From NCBI GenBank assembly GCA_964468205.1, contig CAYXVG010000020.1:1-64000 (forward strand): DNA of 64,000 nt, given 5' to 3'. The position numbers and the translations under genes are program-made. A model generated the notes under the pieces. That model ran no database searches, was not told where the DNA came from, and saw nothing but the letters and a program-made list of their open reading frames with translations. Positions 9,168-17,739 of this stretch are shown piece after piece (position 1 is the first letter of the stretch; the number at the start of each line of letters is the position of its first letter). This DNA is from CAWELS01 sp964468205. Lineage in GTDB: Bacteria > Acidobacteriota > Terriglobia > Bryobacterales > Bryobacteraceae.

Positions 9168-10385
9168 TCATCGGGCGCCGTCCTCTTTTGAAGCGGCCGC
9201 TTCCTGCCGCTCCAGCTCTCGCCGGCGGTTCTCCGCCTGCAAATCCATGACGATCTTCCGGTGCCGTTGGCCATCTTCACGCCGGCCCAACTTATAGTAA
9301 GCCGCCGCCAGGTTGATGTGCGCCTCCACGAACTCCGGAGAATCCTCCACTACTCCGTCCAGAACCTGGCGGGCCTGCTCGGTTTCGCCTTCGGCCAGCA
9401 AGACGCTCCCGAGTTGATAGCGCGCGACGATCGACCGCGGACGAATGCGCAACGCCGCTTCGATGAAGGGCTTCGCTTCTGCCAGCCTCTTCTCCATCCG
9501 CAGCATGGCGCCGAGGCGAACGTTGGCATCGAAGTTGTGCGGATCCCGCTTCAGCTCTTCCCGAAAGGCCGCCTTCGCCTCCTCTTGCAGGTCGTTCTCC
9601 ATCAATACACGCCCGAGGAGGGCATGCACGCCCGGCAATTCCGGGTTCAATTCGACCGCCTTGCGAACCGTGACCAAAGCGACGGAATAATCGCCCGCGG
9701 CGAGCTGCGCCGCGCCGATCAACATGTGAACTTCGGCGGTACTTCCGTGGCGCATGAAGCGATCGATCACCTCTTTTCCACGGTCGATTTCGCCCGCGTT
9801 CAGCAAGGCCGTCCCCAATAGATATGTCACGGTCCGGTCATCAGGCTCCGCTTTGTCCAGCGGCTCCAGCAACGCAATCGCCCGGTCATTCTCGCCAACT
9901 TTCAGGAGGCTGTCGGCCAACAGCAGAGTTGCCTGCCTGTTATCGGGTTGTCCGGCGCACACCCTCTCGAGCTCCGGGATGGCCTTCCCGAATTCCATCT
10001 GCTTGTAATAGGACAAGGCGAGGTTCAGGCGGATGGCGGCGTTGGACGGATCGAGTTTCAGGGCCCGTTCGTATTTCTCCGCCGCCTCCCCGAGCCGTCC
10101 GCTCTTGGCCAGAGCAGCGCCGAGGTTCGACCAGGCGTGAACGAAGTCCGGCCGTAGCTCGATGACTTCCTCGTACTTGGCGATCGCCGTGGTCAAGTCG
10201 CCGCGCTGGTGCGCCTCCACGGCTTCGGTGAAGAGCTGCTTCAAGCTGCTGGAGCTAGCGGGCCGCGCCCCGGCGCCCGTAGTCCCGCCCGGAAAGGACG
10301 GAGCTGTCCGCACCTTTGGCGGGGAACCAGTTTGGGCAAGGCCGGTCAACGGTAAGAGCAGCAGCAGGCTCAACAGGCCCTTCAT
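9168..10385 (-). CDS. Secreted tetratricopeptide-repeat protein
   Basis: The 405-residue protein has a signal peptide (MKGLLSLLLLLPLTGLAQ), a proline/serine-rich linker, and then roughly nine TPR units from about residue 40 to 385. Typical repeats are AIAKYEEVIELRPDFVHAW and AAEKYERALKLDPSNAAIR. The end is charged (RHRKIVMDLQAENRRRELERQ). TPR arrays mediate protein binding; export suggests an envelope role. An ATG at 10397 is also possible, but the start at 10385 gives the cleaner signal peptide. It is the first gene of a probable two-gene unit with the VWFA protein, and diverges from the winged-helix sensor gene. Confidence 0.85.
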   Translation of the reverse strand: MKGLLSLLLLLPLTGLAQTGSPPKVRTAPSFPGGTTGAGARPASSSSLKQLFTEAVEAHQRGDLTTAIAKYEEVIELRPDFVHAWSNLGAALAKSGRLGEAAEKYERALKLDPSNAAIRLNLALSYYKQMEFGKAIPELERVCAGQPDNRQATLLLADSLLKVGENDRAIALLEPLDKAEPDDRTVTYLLGTALLNAGEIDRGKEVIDRFMRHGSTAEVHMLIGAAQLAAGDYSVALVTVRKAVELNPELPGVHALLGRVLMENDLQEEAKAAFREELKRDPHNFDANVRLGAMLRMEKRLAEAKPFIEAALRIRPRSIVARYQLGSVLLAEGETEQARQVLDGVVEDSPEFVEAHINLAAAYYKLGRREDGQRHRKIVMDLQAENRRRELERQEAAASKEDGAR

Positions 10386-10501
10386 GTTTTCAAGCATACT
10401 ACACGCGATTTCGCATCCTACGGCAACCGGTAACGCGGCATCCCCGTCTATCTGCATGAAAAGACGCCTCAAAGACACTTATCTGCTCCACTTGCTTATT
10501 T

Positions 10502-10520
10502 CATTCCGGATGAAGGAATG
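10502..10520. repeat. Inverted repeat upstream of winged-helix sensor gene
   Basis: CATTCC (10502-10507) and GGAATG (10515-10520) form a 6-7-6 inverted repeat 31 bp upstream of the winged-helix gene, in the divergent region. It could be an operator, possibly autoregulatory. This is inference from position and symmetry only. Confidence 0.35.
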
Positions 10521-10550
10521 GTACGCTGAGTTGCTTGAGAGCACTAACTG

Positions 10551-12680
10551 ATGGGCAGCGTAGCAAGACCTGAAACCTCACCGAGAGTAGTTCGTTTCGG
10601 TCTGTACCAAGTTGACTTCCAGGAAAAACTCGTCCATAAGGGCGGGATCAGGGTCAAGGTACAGAATCAGCCGTTTCAGGTGCTGGAAGCGTTGCTTGAA
10701 GAACCTGGCCAGATCGTTACGCGAGAAGCGCTCCGCTTAAGGCTCTGGCCGGAGGAGACGCCTCCGGAGTTTGACCATCGCCTGAACAAAGCGGTGAATA
10801 AGCTTCGGACGGCGCTGGGGGATTCCGCCGAGAACCCTCGCTTCATCGAAACGCTCGCCCGGCAGGGCTATCGGTTTATCGCGCCGGTCGAGGACTCCAG
10901 AGTTGCGGAGAGTACCGAGGAAATCGCGCTGGCCGCTACTCCCGTGGCGGCGGATTCGTCGAATAGGCGCCTCTGGGGAATCGCGATACTGGCTGCCGCG
11001 CTCGTGGTTGCGCTAACGGCCGCTTTGCCGCTGTTCCGGCCCAAGCCGGCGCCGCAAGTCTCCGGATACACGCAGCTAACGGGCGATATGCGGCAGAAGC
11101 TGGACGGCCTCTGCAGCAACGGCGATGAGGTGTTTTTCGTTGAGTTCCGCGAGGGCAGGACGGTCCTCGCGGCCGCTCCTCTGAGCGGCGGAGAACCGAG
11201 GTTGATCCCAACCACTTTCGATCCGGATATCAGTCTCTTTGTCCTCGACATGGATCCGTCCGGGGACAAGGTGCTGCTGAAGACGGGTTCGGGCCTGGCC
11301 CATGACGCGGGAAACGGAGAACTCTGGCGTCAGCCAATCGCCGGTGGACCCGCTGAGAGGCTCGGCTCCCTTGTCGCTAATGACGCCAAATGGTCGCCCG
11401 ATGGAAGGTTTCTCGCTTACTTCGTGGATCAGGAACTTTATCTGGCGGAGACCGACGGCTCGTCGCCGCGGCTGCTGATCGAAAAAGAAGGGATTAACAG
11501 CGCCATTCGCTGGAGCCCGGCAGGCGACCGAATCCGCTTCCGTTCCGGTTATCCGACAGCCGACCAGAACTCCATATGGGAGGTTTCCATCCGTGATTCG
11601 GCGCTTCGGCCCGTGTTCCCGAACTGGGACTTCACCCAACATTGCGGCGCCTGGACGGCTGGGGGAACCTATTTCCTTTTCTATTCGCCCTCGGATTTCA
11701 ATTTGTGGATTCGGCCCGAGAACGCTGCCATGTTTGGTGGCAACGACGCAAATCCCGTGCAGTTGACTCAAGGCCCTCTGCGCTTTCGCTCCCCGCGCCT
11801 GATTCCCGCAGGAAACCGTCTCGTCGCGATTGGAGAGATGCTGCGCGGAGAACTTCTGCGCTGGGATTCGGCGGTCGAGCAGTACGTCCCCCATCTTTAC
11901 GGCCTGTCCGCTGATCAGCTTCACTACTCCGCGGACGGCCGTAAACTCACCTACGTCAGCTTCCCGGACAATCACCTCTGGGTGGCTGACGCTGATGGCA
12001 GCGGGCGCCGGCAGTTGACGGAAGCCCCAATGAGGATCTACCTCCCCCGGCTATCACCGAATGGCCAGCGCATCGCCTTCATGGGCCGAATGCCCGGCTC
12101 CAGATGGAAGATACATATTATCCCGGTAGACGGCGGGGCGCCTGAAGAAGTGTTGCCTGGGCTGGGGCCGGAGGCGGATCCCAACTGGTCGCCGGACGGC
12201 CAGCGCCTGGTGTTCGCTCCCCTTCCCTGGGAAACCGAGCCGGAGAACTGGGGAGTTCGCATTCTCGACCTGACCACCGGAACGGTTAAGAGTCTGCCGG
12301 AAGGCGAACCGTACTATTCACCGCGTTGGTCGCCTGACGGACGCCACATAGCCGCGATTCGCCAGGACAACTCTCAACTGTCACTGTTCGACTTGGAGAC
12401 CGAGGAATGGTCCCTCTTGACCGAGTTTCAGGGAGGCTTTCCTTCATGGAGCCGGGATGCGAAGCACCTTTACATGTTCCACGCGTTCACCGAAGAGCGC
12501 GGCATCTACCGCGTCCGTCTCGCCGATAGGCGTCTGGAGAAGGTGGCAAGCCTCAAGAACATCGACGTTGCGGGAACCCTCGGGCCCTTCGGTCTCTCGA
12601 TGGCCGCCAACGATGATCCGGTCATCCTCAGAGACCGGAGCGTCCAAGAGATCTACGCACTCGACATCGAGCTGCCGTGA
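10551..12680 (+). CDS. Membrane-anchored winged-helix regulator with TolB-like propeller
   Basis: The 709-residue protein has three parts. Residues about 13-112 form an OmpR/PhoB-type winged helix (VRFGLYQVDF, GQIVTREALRLRLWP, RFIETLARQGYRFIAP). Residues about 141-162 are a single transmembrane helix. Residues about 170-709 are a TolB/PD40 beta-propeller with repeated SPDG blades (WSPDGRFLAYF, WSPDGQRLVFA, WSPDGRHIAAI). This is the CadC-like one-component layout: cytoplasmic DNA binding and a periplasmic sensor. It is a common acidobacterial architecture with no known ligand. Placed 276 bp upstream of a large outer-membrane receptor, it may control that gene, which is inference. Confidence 0.88.
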   Translation: MGSVARPETSPRVVRFGLYQVDFQEKLVHKGGIRVKVQNQPFQVLEALLEEPGQIVTREALRLRLWPEETPPEFDHRLNKAVNKLRTALGDSAENPRFIETLARQGYRFIAPVEDSRVAESTEEIALAATPVAADSSNRRLWGIAILAAALVVALTAALPLFRPKPAPQVSGYTQLTGDMRQKLDGLCSNGDEVFFVEFREGRTVLAAAPLSGGEPRLIPTTFDPDISLFVLDMDPSGDKVLLKTGSGLAHDAGNGELWRQPIAGGPAERLGSLVANDAKWSPDGRFLAYFVDQELYLAETDGSSPRLLIEKEGINSAIRWSPAGDRIRFRSGYPTADQNSIWEVSIRDSALRPVFPNWDFTQHCGAWTAGGTYFLFYSPSDFNLWIRPENAAMFGGNDANPVQLTQGPLRFRSPRLIPAGNRLVAIGEMLRGELLRWDSAVEQYVPHLYGLSADQLHYSADGRKLTYVSFPDNHLWVADADGSGRRQLTEAPMRIYLPRLSPNGQRIAFMGRMPGSRWKIHIIPVDGGAPEEVLPGLGPEADPNWSPDGQRLVFAPLPWETEPENWGVRILDLTTGTVKSLPEGEPYYSPRWSPDGRHIAAIRQDNSQLSLFDLETEEWSLLTEFQGGFPSWSRDAKHLYMFHAFTEERGIYRVRLADRRLEKVASLKNIDVAGTLGPFGLSMAANDDPVILRDRSVQEIYALDIELP

Positions 12681-12875
12681 TCGCCCGCCTGACTTACCGC
12701 ACCTGTCGACTACACTCGGCACGCACTCCGCCGCTCGGCGGCTGAGTTCATACTTCCGATTGAAGCCGCGGTGAAAATCGCGCCTTGAGCTTGATTGCTC
12801 CCCACTCAAGTCATTGAAAATTGTCGGTATTCGAAGTTTACATACCCCAAATCTGTTCTCCGGGCAAATTAGGTA

Positions 12876-12905
12876 TTGACAAGCGTATGACTTTCGGGTT
12901 AAGAC
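12876..12905 (+). promoter_or_regulatory. Candidate sigma-70 promoter of the TonB-dependent receptor
   Basis: A perfect TTGACA is at 12876-12881. The best -10 candidate is TAAGAC at 12900-12905 with an 18-bp spacer, a weak match. The segment lies about 50 bp before the receptor ATG, where AT content rises sharply. Confidence 0.35.
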
Positions 12906-12955
12906 TATCATGGTTGTCCAGTGAGAGAAGCGGTCCAACCTAGGGGGCAAAAAAC

Positions 12956-15900
12956 ATGAACCATCCTTTGCTGCGTAAAGGCGTTACCATCGCGCTTTTC
13001 GCATTGCTTTGCAGCTTGACCATCTACGGCCAGCAGATTACCGGTTCCATCTCAGGTGTTGTGATGGACTCCTCGAGAGCCGCGATTCCTGCTGCGTCGG
13101 TGACAATGACAAACGAGTCCTCCGGAGACGTTCGCCGCTCCGAGACGAACACCGAGGGATTCTTCAACATCTCGAGCGTATTCCCGGGCAGCTACACTGT
13201 GCGAATTGAAGCCCCGGGCTTCAATACCTACGAGGCGCGGAACATCCAATTCACTGCCGGAGACCGTAGGACTCTCGGCCAGGTGGTTCTGGATGTGGCC
13301 ACGGCCGCCGAAGAAGTGACTGTGTCGGCGGTGGTGTCCGAGTTGACGCCCGTGGAATCCGGCGAGAAGGCGGTTGTCCTGACAACCAAGCAGTTCGAGA
13401 ACGTGTCGGTTGTGGGACGAAGCGCTGCCGAATACCTCAAGATCCTGCCTGGAATTGCACCGGTTGGCGGCCTTGAGAACCGTCCTGGATTTAACGGAGA
13501 GAACATCGGCATTAATGGGAACGGCGACGGTGGAAAACAGAGCATGCTCGGTAACGTGTCGGCCAACGGGACGCGCGAGGACGCTCTCGATATCACGGCT
13601 GACGGCTCCCACGTCTCCGACCCCGGCTGCAACTGCGCCACTCCCGTGAATCCGAACCCGGAGATGATTTCCGAGTTCAAGGTACAGCAGTCGAACTTTT
13701 CCGCGGAGTATGCCAAGGGGCCGGTCGTGGTGAACTCAATCACCAAGTCCGGTGGCCAGGATTTCCACGGCAGCACCTACCTCTACGCGCGTCATCACAC
13801 GCTGAACTCCAACGATGCGCTGTTTAACAAGAACGGCCAGGAGAAGCCGAAGAACAAGTACTTCTTCCCGGGCGGCAACATCGGCGGTCCGGTTCTGCTC
13901 CCGGGCACGAATTTCAACCGGAACCGGGACAAGATGTTCTTCTTCGCGGGATATGAGTATTTCCGGCAGACGATTGACACCGGTTTGTTGCGGTCCGTCG
14001 TTCCAACACAGGCGATGCGGAACGGGGATTTCTCCGATACAGCCTACATGTCGAATCTCCTGAGCAATACAAACGGGGGTATCAGCGGCACTTATGCGGG
14101 CGGGATCATTCCGCAGAGCGAGATTGACCCTGGCATGGCCGCCTTGCTCAACAATGTACCGTTGGACAACCGCGACCCAGCGACTTCCCAAGGCTTCAAC
14201 TGGATTGACGCCTTGGTTGTTGACCAAAACATGCACCAGTTCAGCACCCGCATTGACTACTCCTTCAGTGACTTCACCAAGCTTTTCATCCGCTACAATC
14301 TGCAGCGGGAGGTCCAGAACTTCCCGATTCAGCTCTGGTGGCGGAACGCGGGCGCGGTCCCGATGCCCACTCCGATTCTGGGGAGGAACGCCAGTGATTC
14401 GATCTCGATGAACTTCACCAAGGTTCTCAGCCCGACGCTGACGAACGAGACGGTCTTCGGGTACACCTTCGTCGATTTCCCCAACCAGTACGAAGACGAC
14501 AGCATTATGATGAAGGACACCCAGGGTTACCCATATCAGGGAATCGATGGCTTCCGCGGGGATCCGAAGATCCCGGGCATGCTCACTTGGGCGGCTCCGG
14601 CCGCCGGCATGTGGCTACCGGGCGGAATGGACCCGGTTCTATTCGCTACCAAGCACCTAGTCACCTTGACGAATAACACGACCAAGGTCACCGGTACCCA
14701 CACACTCAAGTTTGGCGGCTATTGGGGGTTCATCGTCAATAAGCAGCCAGGCAACAACCCGTCAGCAGGTCTGATCCAGACCAGCCCATGGCATGGTCTC
14801 TCGACCGGGAACATGCTTGCCGATATGGTTTCGGGCCGGATCAGCAATTGGGACCAGGATGGTCTCGCTGTTGTCCGCGATATGGGTTGGAGCGAATGGG
14901 CCGGTTTTGTCCAGGACGCCTGGAAGGTCAAGCCGAACCTGACCCTGGAATTCGGCGCCCGCTTCCAGCACTTGCAACCCTGGACGGCGCGCAACGAGTT
15001 CGGAATCGCCACTTGGGTCGAGTCCCACTACGATGCCAACAGGAATGCACCCGCGGGCGATCTGCCCGGTGTTCAGTGGCACTCCATCAATCCCGACGTC
15101 TCCAAGGCGGGCTGGGACCGGAAGGCTATCCACTTCGCTCCGCGAGTCGGATTTGCATGGGACATGTTCAGCAGTGGCAAGACGGTCTTTCGCGGCGGTT
15201 TCGGTGTATTCCACTATCACGACGATCAGCTTTCGGCTGGCGCGATGGATCTGCCGGCCGGTCTCCGTGCCGTCAGAATCGGCGGCGGCATGATGCTATC
15301 CGACGTCGACAACATCCAAAACGATGGCACGCTGTCATTTGGTGGCGAAACCGTCGACTCGGCCGACAACCGCATGCCCAGCACCTATAGCTGGAACCTC
15401 ACGGTTTCGCAACGGCTTTCCCGCAGCATACTGTGGGAGACCTCCTACGTAGGCAACCAGAGTTGGGGACTAACCTACCGTGGTGGGCTCAGGGACATCA
15501 ATCAGGTACCGGTAGGCGCCATGATTAACGATCCCGAGGCGGATGCCAACAACTTCCGCCCGCGCCCCCAATACAACGCCCTCAACATGGACCGCCATCA
15601 GGCATACACGAAATACAACGCCCTCCAGACCACGCTGACCAAGCAAACGGGTATGGTGAATTTCACGTTCGCCTACACCTGGTCCAAAGCCATGGGCATC
15701 GTCGACCGGCCGCTCAACAGCCTGGACCGCGATGCCAATTACGGACCGCTGGCATTTGACCGGACACACATCCTGGCCGGCAGCTATGTGCTGAACGTGC
15801 CAGACCTCGTCGACGCGGGCGGCAACGGCTTCGCAAAGGGCGTCGCCAACGGCTGGCAGATTTCCGGCATCGTCCAATGGAACAGCGGTGTGCTCCTCCA

Positions 15901-16396
15901 ACAGACCGAGGACGGCATGCGGAACTTCAACATGACCGCAACGGTGAATGGCGAGAACATCAACAGCGCCGCCGTCACCGGTACCGATGCGATCCAGTTG
16001 ATGCCAATTGTGACGTGTGATCCTCGTGAGGGTTTGGGAGATGGCCAGTACATCAATGGCGCGTGCTTCGGCACTCCCATCCCGGGACAGAACGGGCAAC
16101 TCGGCGCCAACGGTAGCCTCATCATGCCTTATCTCTCGGGACCGGCGTTCTTCAACTGGGATATGTCCTTGTTCAAGAACTTCAAGGTGGGCGAATCGAA
16201 GAACTTCCAATTCCGCGCGTCGTTCTTCAACTGGATGAACCACCCGGTGCGGTCTTTCATCGGTGGAGACTCCAATCTCCGGCTCGATCTGCAGAACAAC
16301 AACGGAACCACGGAACTTATTAACCAGCGCTTCGGTTTCGCCGACAACACGGTCGGCAAGCGAATTATCAGCCTGGGAATCAAGTTCCAGTTCTAG
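12956..16396 (+). CDS. TonB-dependent (Oar-like) outer-membrane receptor with carboxypeptidase regulatory-like domain
   Basis: The 1146-residue protein has a signal peptide (to about residue 24). A carboxypeptidase regulatory-like domain covers about residues 28-115 (ITGSISGVVMDSSRAAIPAASV, split across TNTEGFFNISSVFPGSYTV). A TonB plug spans about 130-270 (TTKQFENVSVVGRSAAEYL; VQQSNFSAEYAKGPVVVNSI), followed by a large beta-barrel ending in an aromatic strand (KRIISLGIKFQF). This is the Oar/SusC-like class expanded in Acidobacteria. It is expected to bind a large ligand, such as an oligosaccharide or peptide, at the outer membrane. GGGGG precedes the ATG. A terminator follows directly. Confidence 0.9.
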   Translation: MNHPLLRKGVTIALFALLCSLTIYGQQITGSISGVVMDSSRAAIPAASVTMTNESSGDVRRSETNTEGFFNISSVFPGSYTVRIEAPGFNTYEARNIQFTAGDRRTLGQVVLDVATAAEEVTVSAVVSELTPVESGEKAVVLTTKQFENVSVVGRSAAEYLKILPGIAPVGGLENRPGFNGENIGINGNGDGGKQSMLGNVSANGTREDALDITADGSHVSDPGCNCATPVNPNPEMISEFKVQQSNFSAEYAKGPVVVNSITKSGGQDFHGSTYLYARHHTLNSNDALFNKNGQEKPKNKYFFPGGNIGGPVLLPGTNFNRNRDKMFFFAGYEYFRQTIDTGLLRSVVPTQAMRNGDFSDTAYMSNLLSNTNGGISGTYAGGIIPQSEIDPGMAALLNNVPLDNRDPATSQGFNWIDALVVDQNMHQFSTRIDYSFSDFTKLFIRYNLQREVQNFPIQLWWRNAGAVPMPTPILGRNASDSISMNFTKVLSPTLTNETVFGYTFVDFPNQYEDDSIMMKDTQGYPYQGIDGFRGDPKIPGMLTWAAPAAGMWLPGGMDPVLFATKHLVTLTNNTTKVTGTHTLKFGGYWGFIVNKQPGNNPSAGLIQTSPWHGLSTGNMLADMVSGRISNWDQDGLAVVRDMGWSEWAGFVQDAWKVKPNLTLEFGARFQHLQPWTARNEFGIATWVESHYDANRNAPAGDLPGVQWHSINPDVSKAGWDRKAIHFAPRVGFAWDMFSSGKTVFRGGFGVFHYHDDQLSAGAMDLPAGLRAVRIGGGMMLSDVDNIQNDGTLSFGGETVDSADNRMPSTYSWNLTVSQRLSRSILWETSYVGNQSWGLTYRGGLRDINQVPVGAMINDPEADANNFRPRPQYNALNMDRHQAYTKYNALQTTLTKQTGMVNFTFAYTWSKAMGIVDRPLNSLDRDANYGPLAFDRTHILAGSYVLNVPDLVDAGGNGFAKGVANGWQISGIVQWNSGVLLQQTEDGMRNFNMTATVNGENINSAAVTGTDAIQLMPIVTCDPREGLGDGQYINGACFGTPIPGQNGQLGANGSLIMPYLSGPAFFNWDMSLFKNFKVGESKNFQFRASFFNWMNHPVRSFIGGDSNLRLDLQNNNGTTELINQRFGFADNTVGKRIISLGIKFQF

Positions 16397-16420
16397 TTGA
16401 ACGGACACTAACCCCTGGAA

Positions 16421-16453
16421 GGCGGGCGGCGATTCCGCCCGCCTATTCTTTCT
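16421..16453 (+). terminator. Rho-independent terminator of the receptor gene
   Basis: GGCGGGCGG (16421-16429), loop CGATT, then CCGCCCGCC (16435-16443) form a perfect 9-bp GC stem. It is followed by the T-rich TATTCTTTCT, 25 bp after the receptor stop codon. Confidence 0.85.
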
Positions 16454-16495
16454 CCGGCCTCTCAGCGCGGCGTTTGCTATGTTGAAGGCAGATTA

Positions 16496-17614
16496 ATGTG
16501 GTGGATCCCCTTCCTCGTACTGTTCATCCTTTCTCCAAGCTGGGCTCAAGACTCGGCTGAGGAACTGGCCAAGCAGGCGCTCGCAGCGCGCGAATCCGGC
16601 CAGACCGAGCGATCGGTGGAGCTGTACCGCCTGGCACTGGCGCTCGATTCCGGAAATACAGAAGGATGGTGGTACCAAGGCCTGAACTACTACGATCTGG
16701 ACCGCTACGAAGAGTGCGAAGACGCTTTTCTCAAGGTCACCGAACAGATGCCACAAAACGGCGGCGCTTTCGCGTTTCTGGGCTTGTGCGAAACACAGAA
16801 CAACAAGTACAAGACCGCGTTCGCACACCTTGTCCTCGCCCAGCAGAAAGGCATTCCCCCGGGTACGGAGCTTGAAACGATCGTCCGCTACCACTACATC
16901 GCTCTGGCCAATAAGATCGGCCAGTTTGAGCTTTCGGCCGGGCTGCTGAACGAAATCGTCTCGCATCCACAGCGAGACATCCCGAATCTCGTGGAACTCG
17001 CCGGATTAAGCGCCTTGAGGCTGAAGTATCTCCCGGAAGAGATCCCCGAGGATAAGAAAGAGCCCGTGATGCTGGCCGGCCGGGCCACGGTCTTGGCCTG
17101 GAGAAAACGCCTTCCGGAGGCATTCAAAGAGTCCGGCACATTGCTCGAGAAGTATCCCCGGCAGTCCAACGCGCACTACTTGCGCGCATACCTGTTGCTC
17201 CAGGAACACTCCGAGGATGCGATCGCCGAATTCGAGAAGGAACTGGAAATCACTCCGGATCATGTGCAAGCGCGCCTGCAAATCGCCTACGAATATCTGC
17301 AGCGCGGGCAGGCCCCCAAGGGACTGCCCTACGCCGAGAAGGCGGTGCTACTGGCGCCCTCGGATTTCACCGCGCACAATATATACGGGCGCCTACTTCT
17401 GGATGCCGGAAAGCTCGACATCGCGGTCTCGCATCTCCAAACGGCGGTGACACTTGCTCCGACCAGTCCGGAGGCCCACTTTCACCTTTCGGCCGCCCTC
17501 AACCGCGCGGGCCGCAAGGAAGAGGCGGAGCGCCACCGCAAATTGTTTCTCGACCTCAAGGCCGAACGCGAGAAGCAGCAAGGCGGAACTCTGCCTGAGC
17601 AGCCACAGCGGTGA
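16496..17614 (+). CDS. Secreted TPR protein
   Basis: The 372-residue protein has a signal peptide (MWWIPFLVLFILSPSWAQ) and TPR-type helical repeats throughout, for example RSVELYRLALALDSGNTEGW, AIAEFEKELEITPDHVQAR and AVSHLQTAVTLAPTSPEAH. The end is basic (RHRKLFLDLKAEREKQQ) and resembles the end of the TPR protein at 9168-10385, suggesting related proteins. It sits between the outer-membrane receptor and a CRTAC1-type protein, an order seen repeatedly in Acidobacteria. A periplasmic scaffold or adaptor role is inferred. The gene starts after the receptor terminator, so it needs its own promoter. Confidence 0.85.
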   Translation: MWWIPFLVLFILSPSWAQDSAEELAKQALAARESGQTERSVELYRLALALDSGNTEGWWYQGLNYYDLDRYEECEDAFLKVTEQMPQNGGAFAFLGLCETQNNKYKTAFAHLVLAQQKGIPPGTELETIVRYHYIALANKIGQFELSAGLLNEIVSHPQRDIPNLVELAGLSALRLKYLPEEIPEDKKEPVMLAGRATVLAWRKRLPEAFKESGTLLEKYPRQSNAHYLRAYLLLQEHSEDAIAEFEKELEITPDHVQARLQIAYEYLQRGQAPKGLPYAEKAVLLAPSDFTAHNIYGRLLLDAGKLDIAVSHLQTAVTLAPTSPEAHFHLSAALNRAGRKEEAERHRKLFLDLKAEREKQQGGTLPEQPQR

Positions 17615-17739
17615 ACCGGCTCCTCGCACTTCAACCGCGCGTGGCGCCTTTGCCGCTCCGCCGATGCAGCACCGAAGGATTGAGCGTGTCTGGTACTGTA
17701 ATCTATGAGAGGGGTGTGCCGCGCACCGTCCGTTACTCG

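Noticed and set aside
7262..9250. 662-codon plus-strand frame opposite the VWFA gene
   Set aside because: It is rich in Arg, His and Leu, as expected of an antisense frame in GC-rich DNA, with no domain; the minus-strand gene has a signal peptide and family motifs.
12728..12741. CCGCCG-CT-CGGCGG palindrome after the propeller-sensor gene, considered as terminator
   Set aside because: The loop is too short and no T-run follows.
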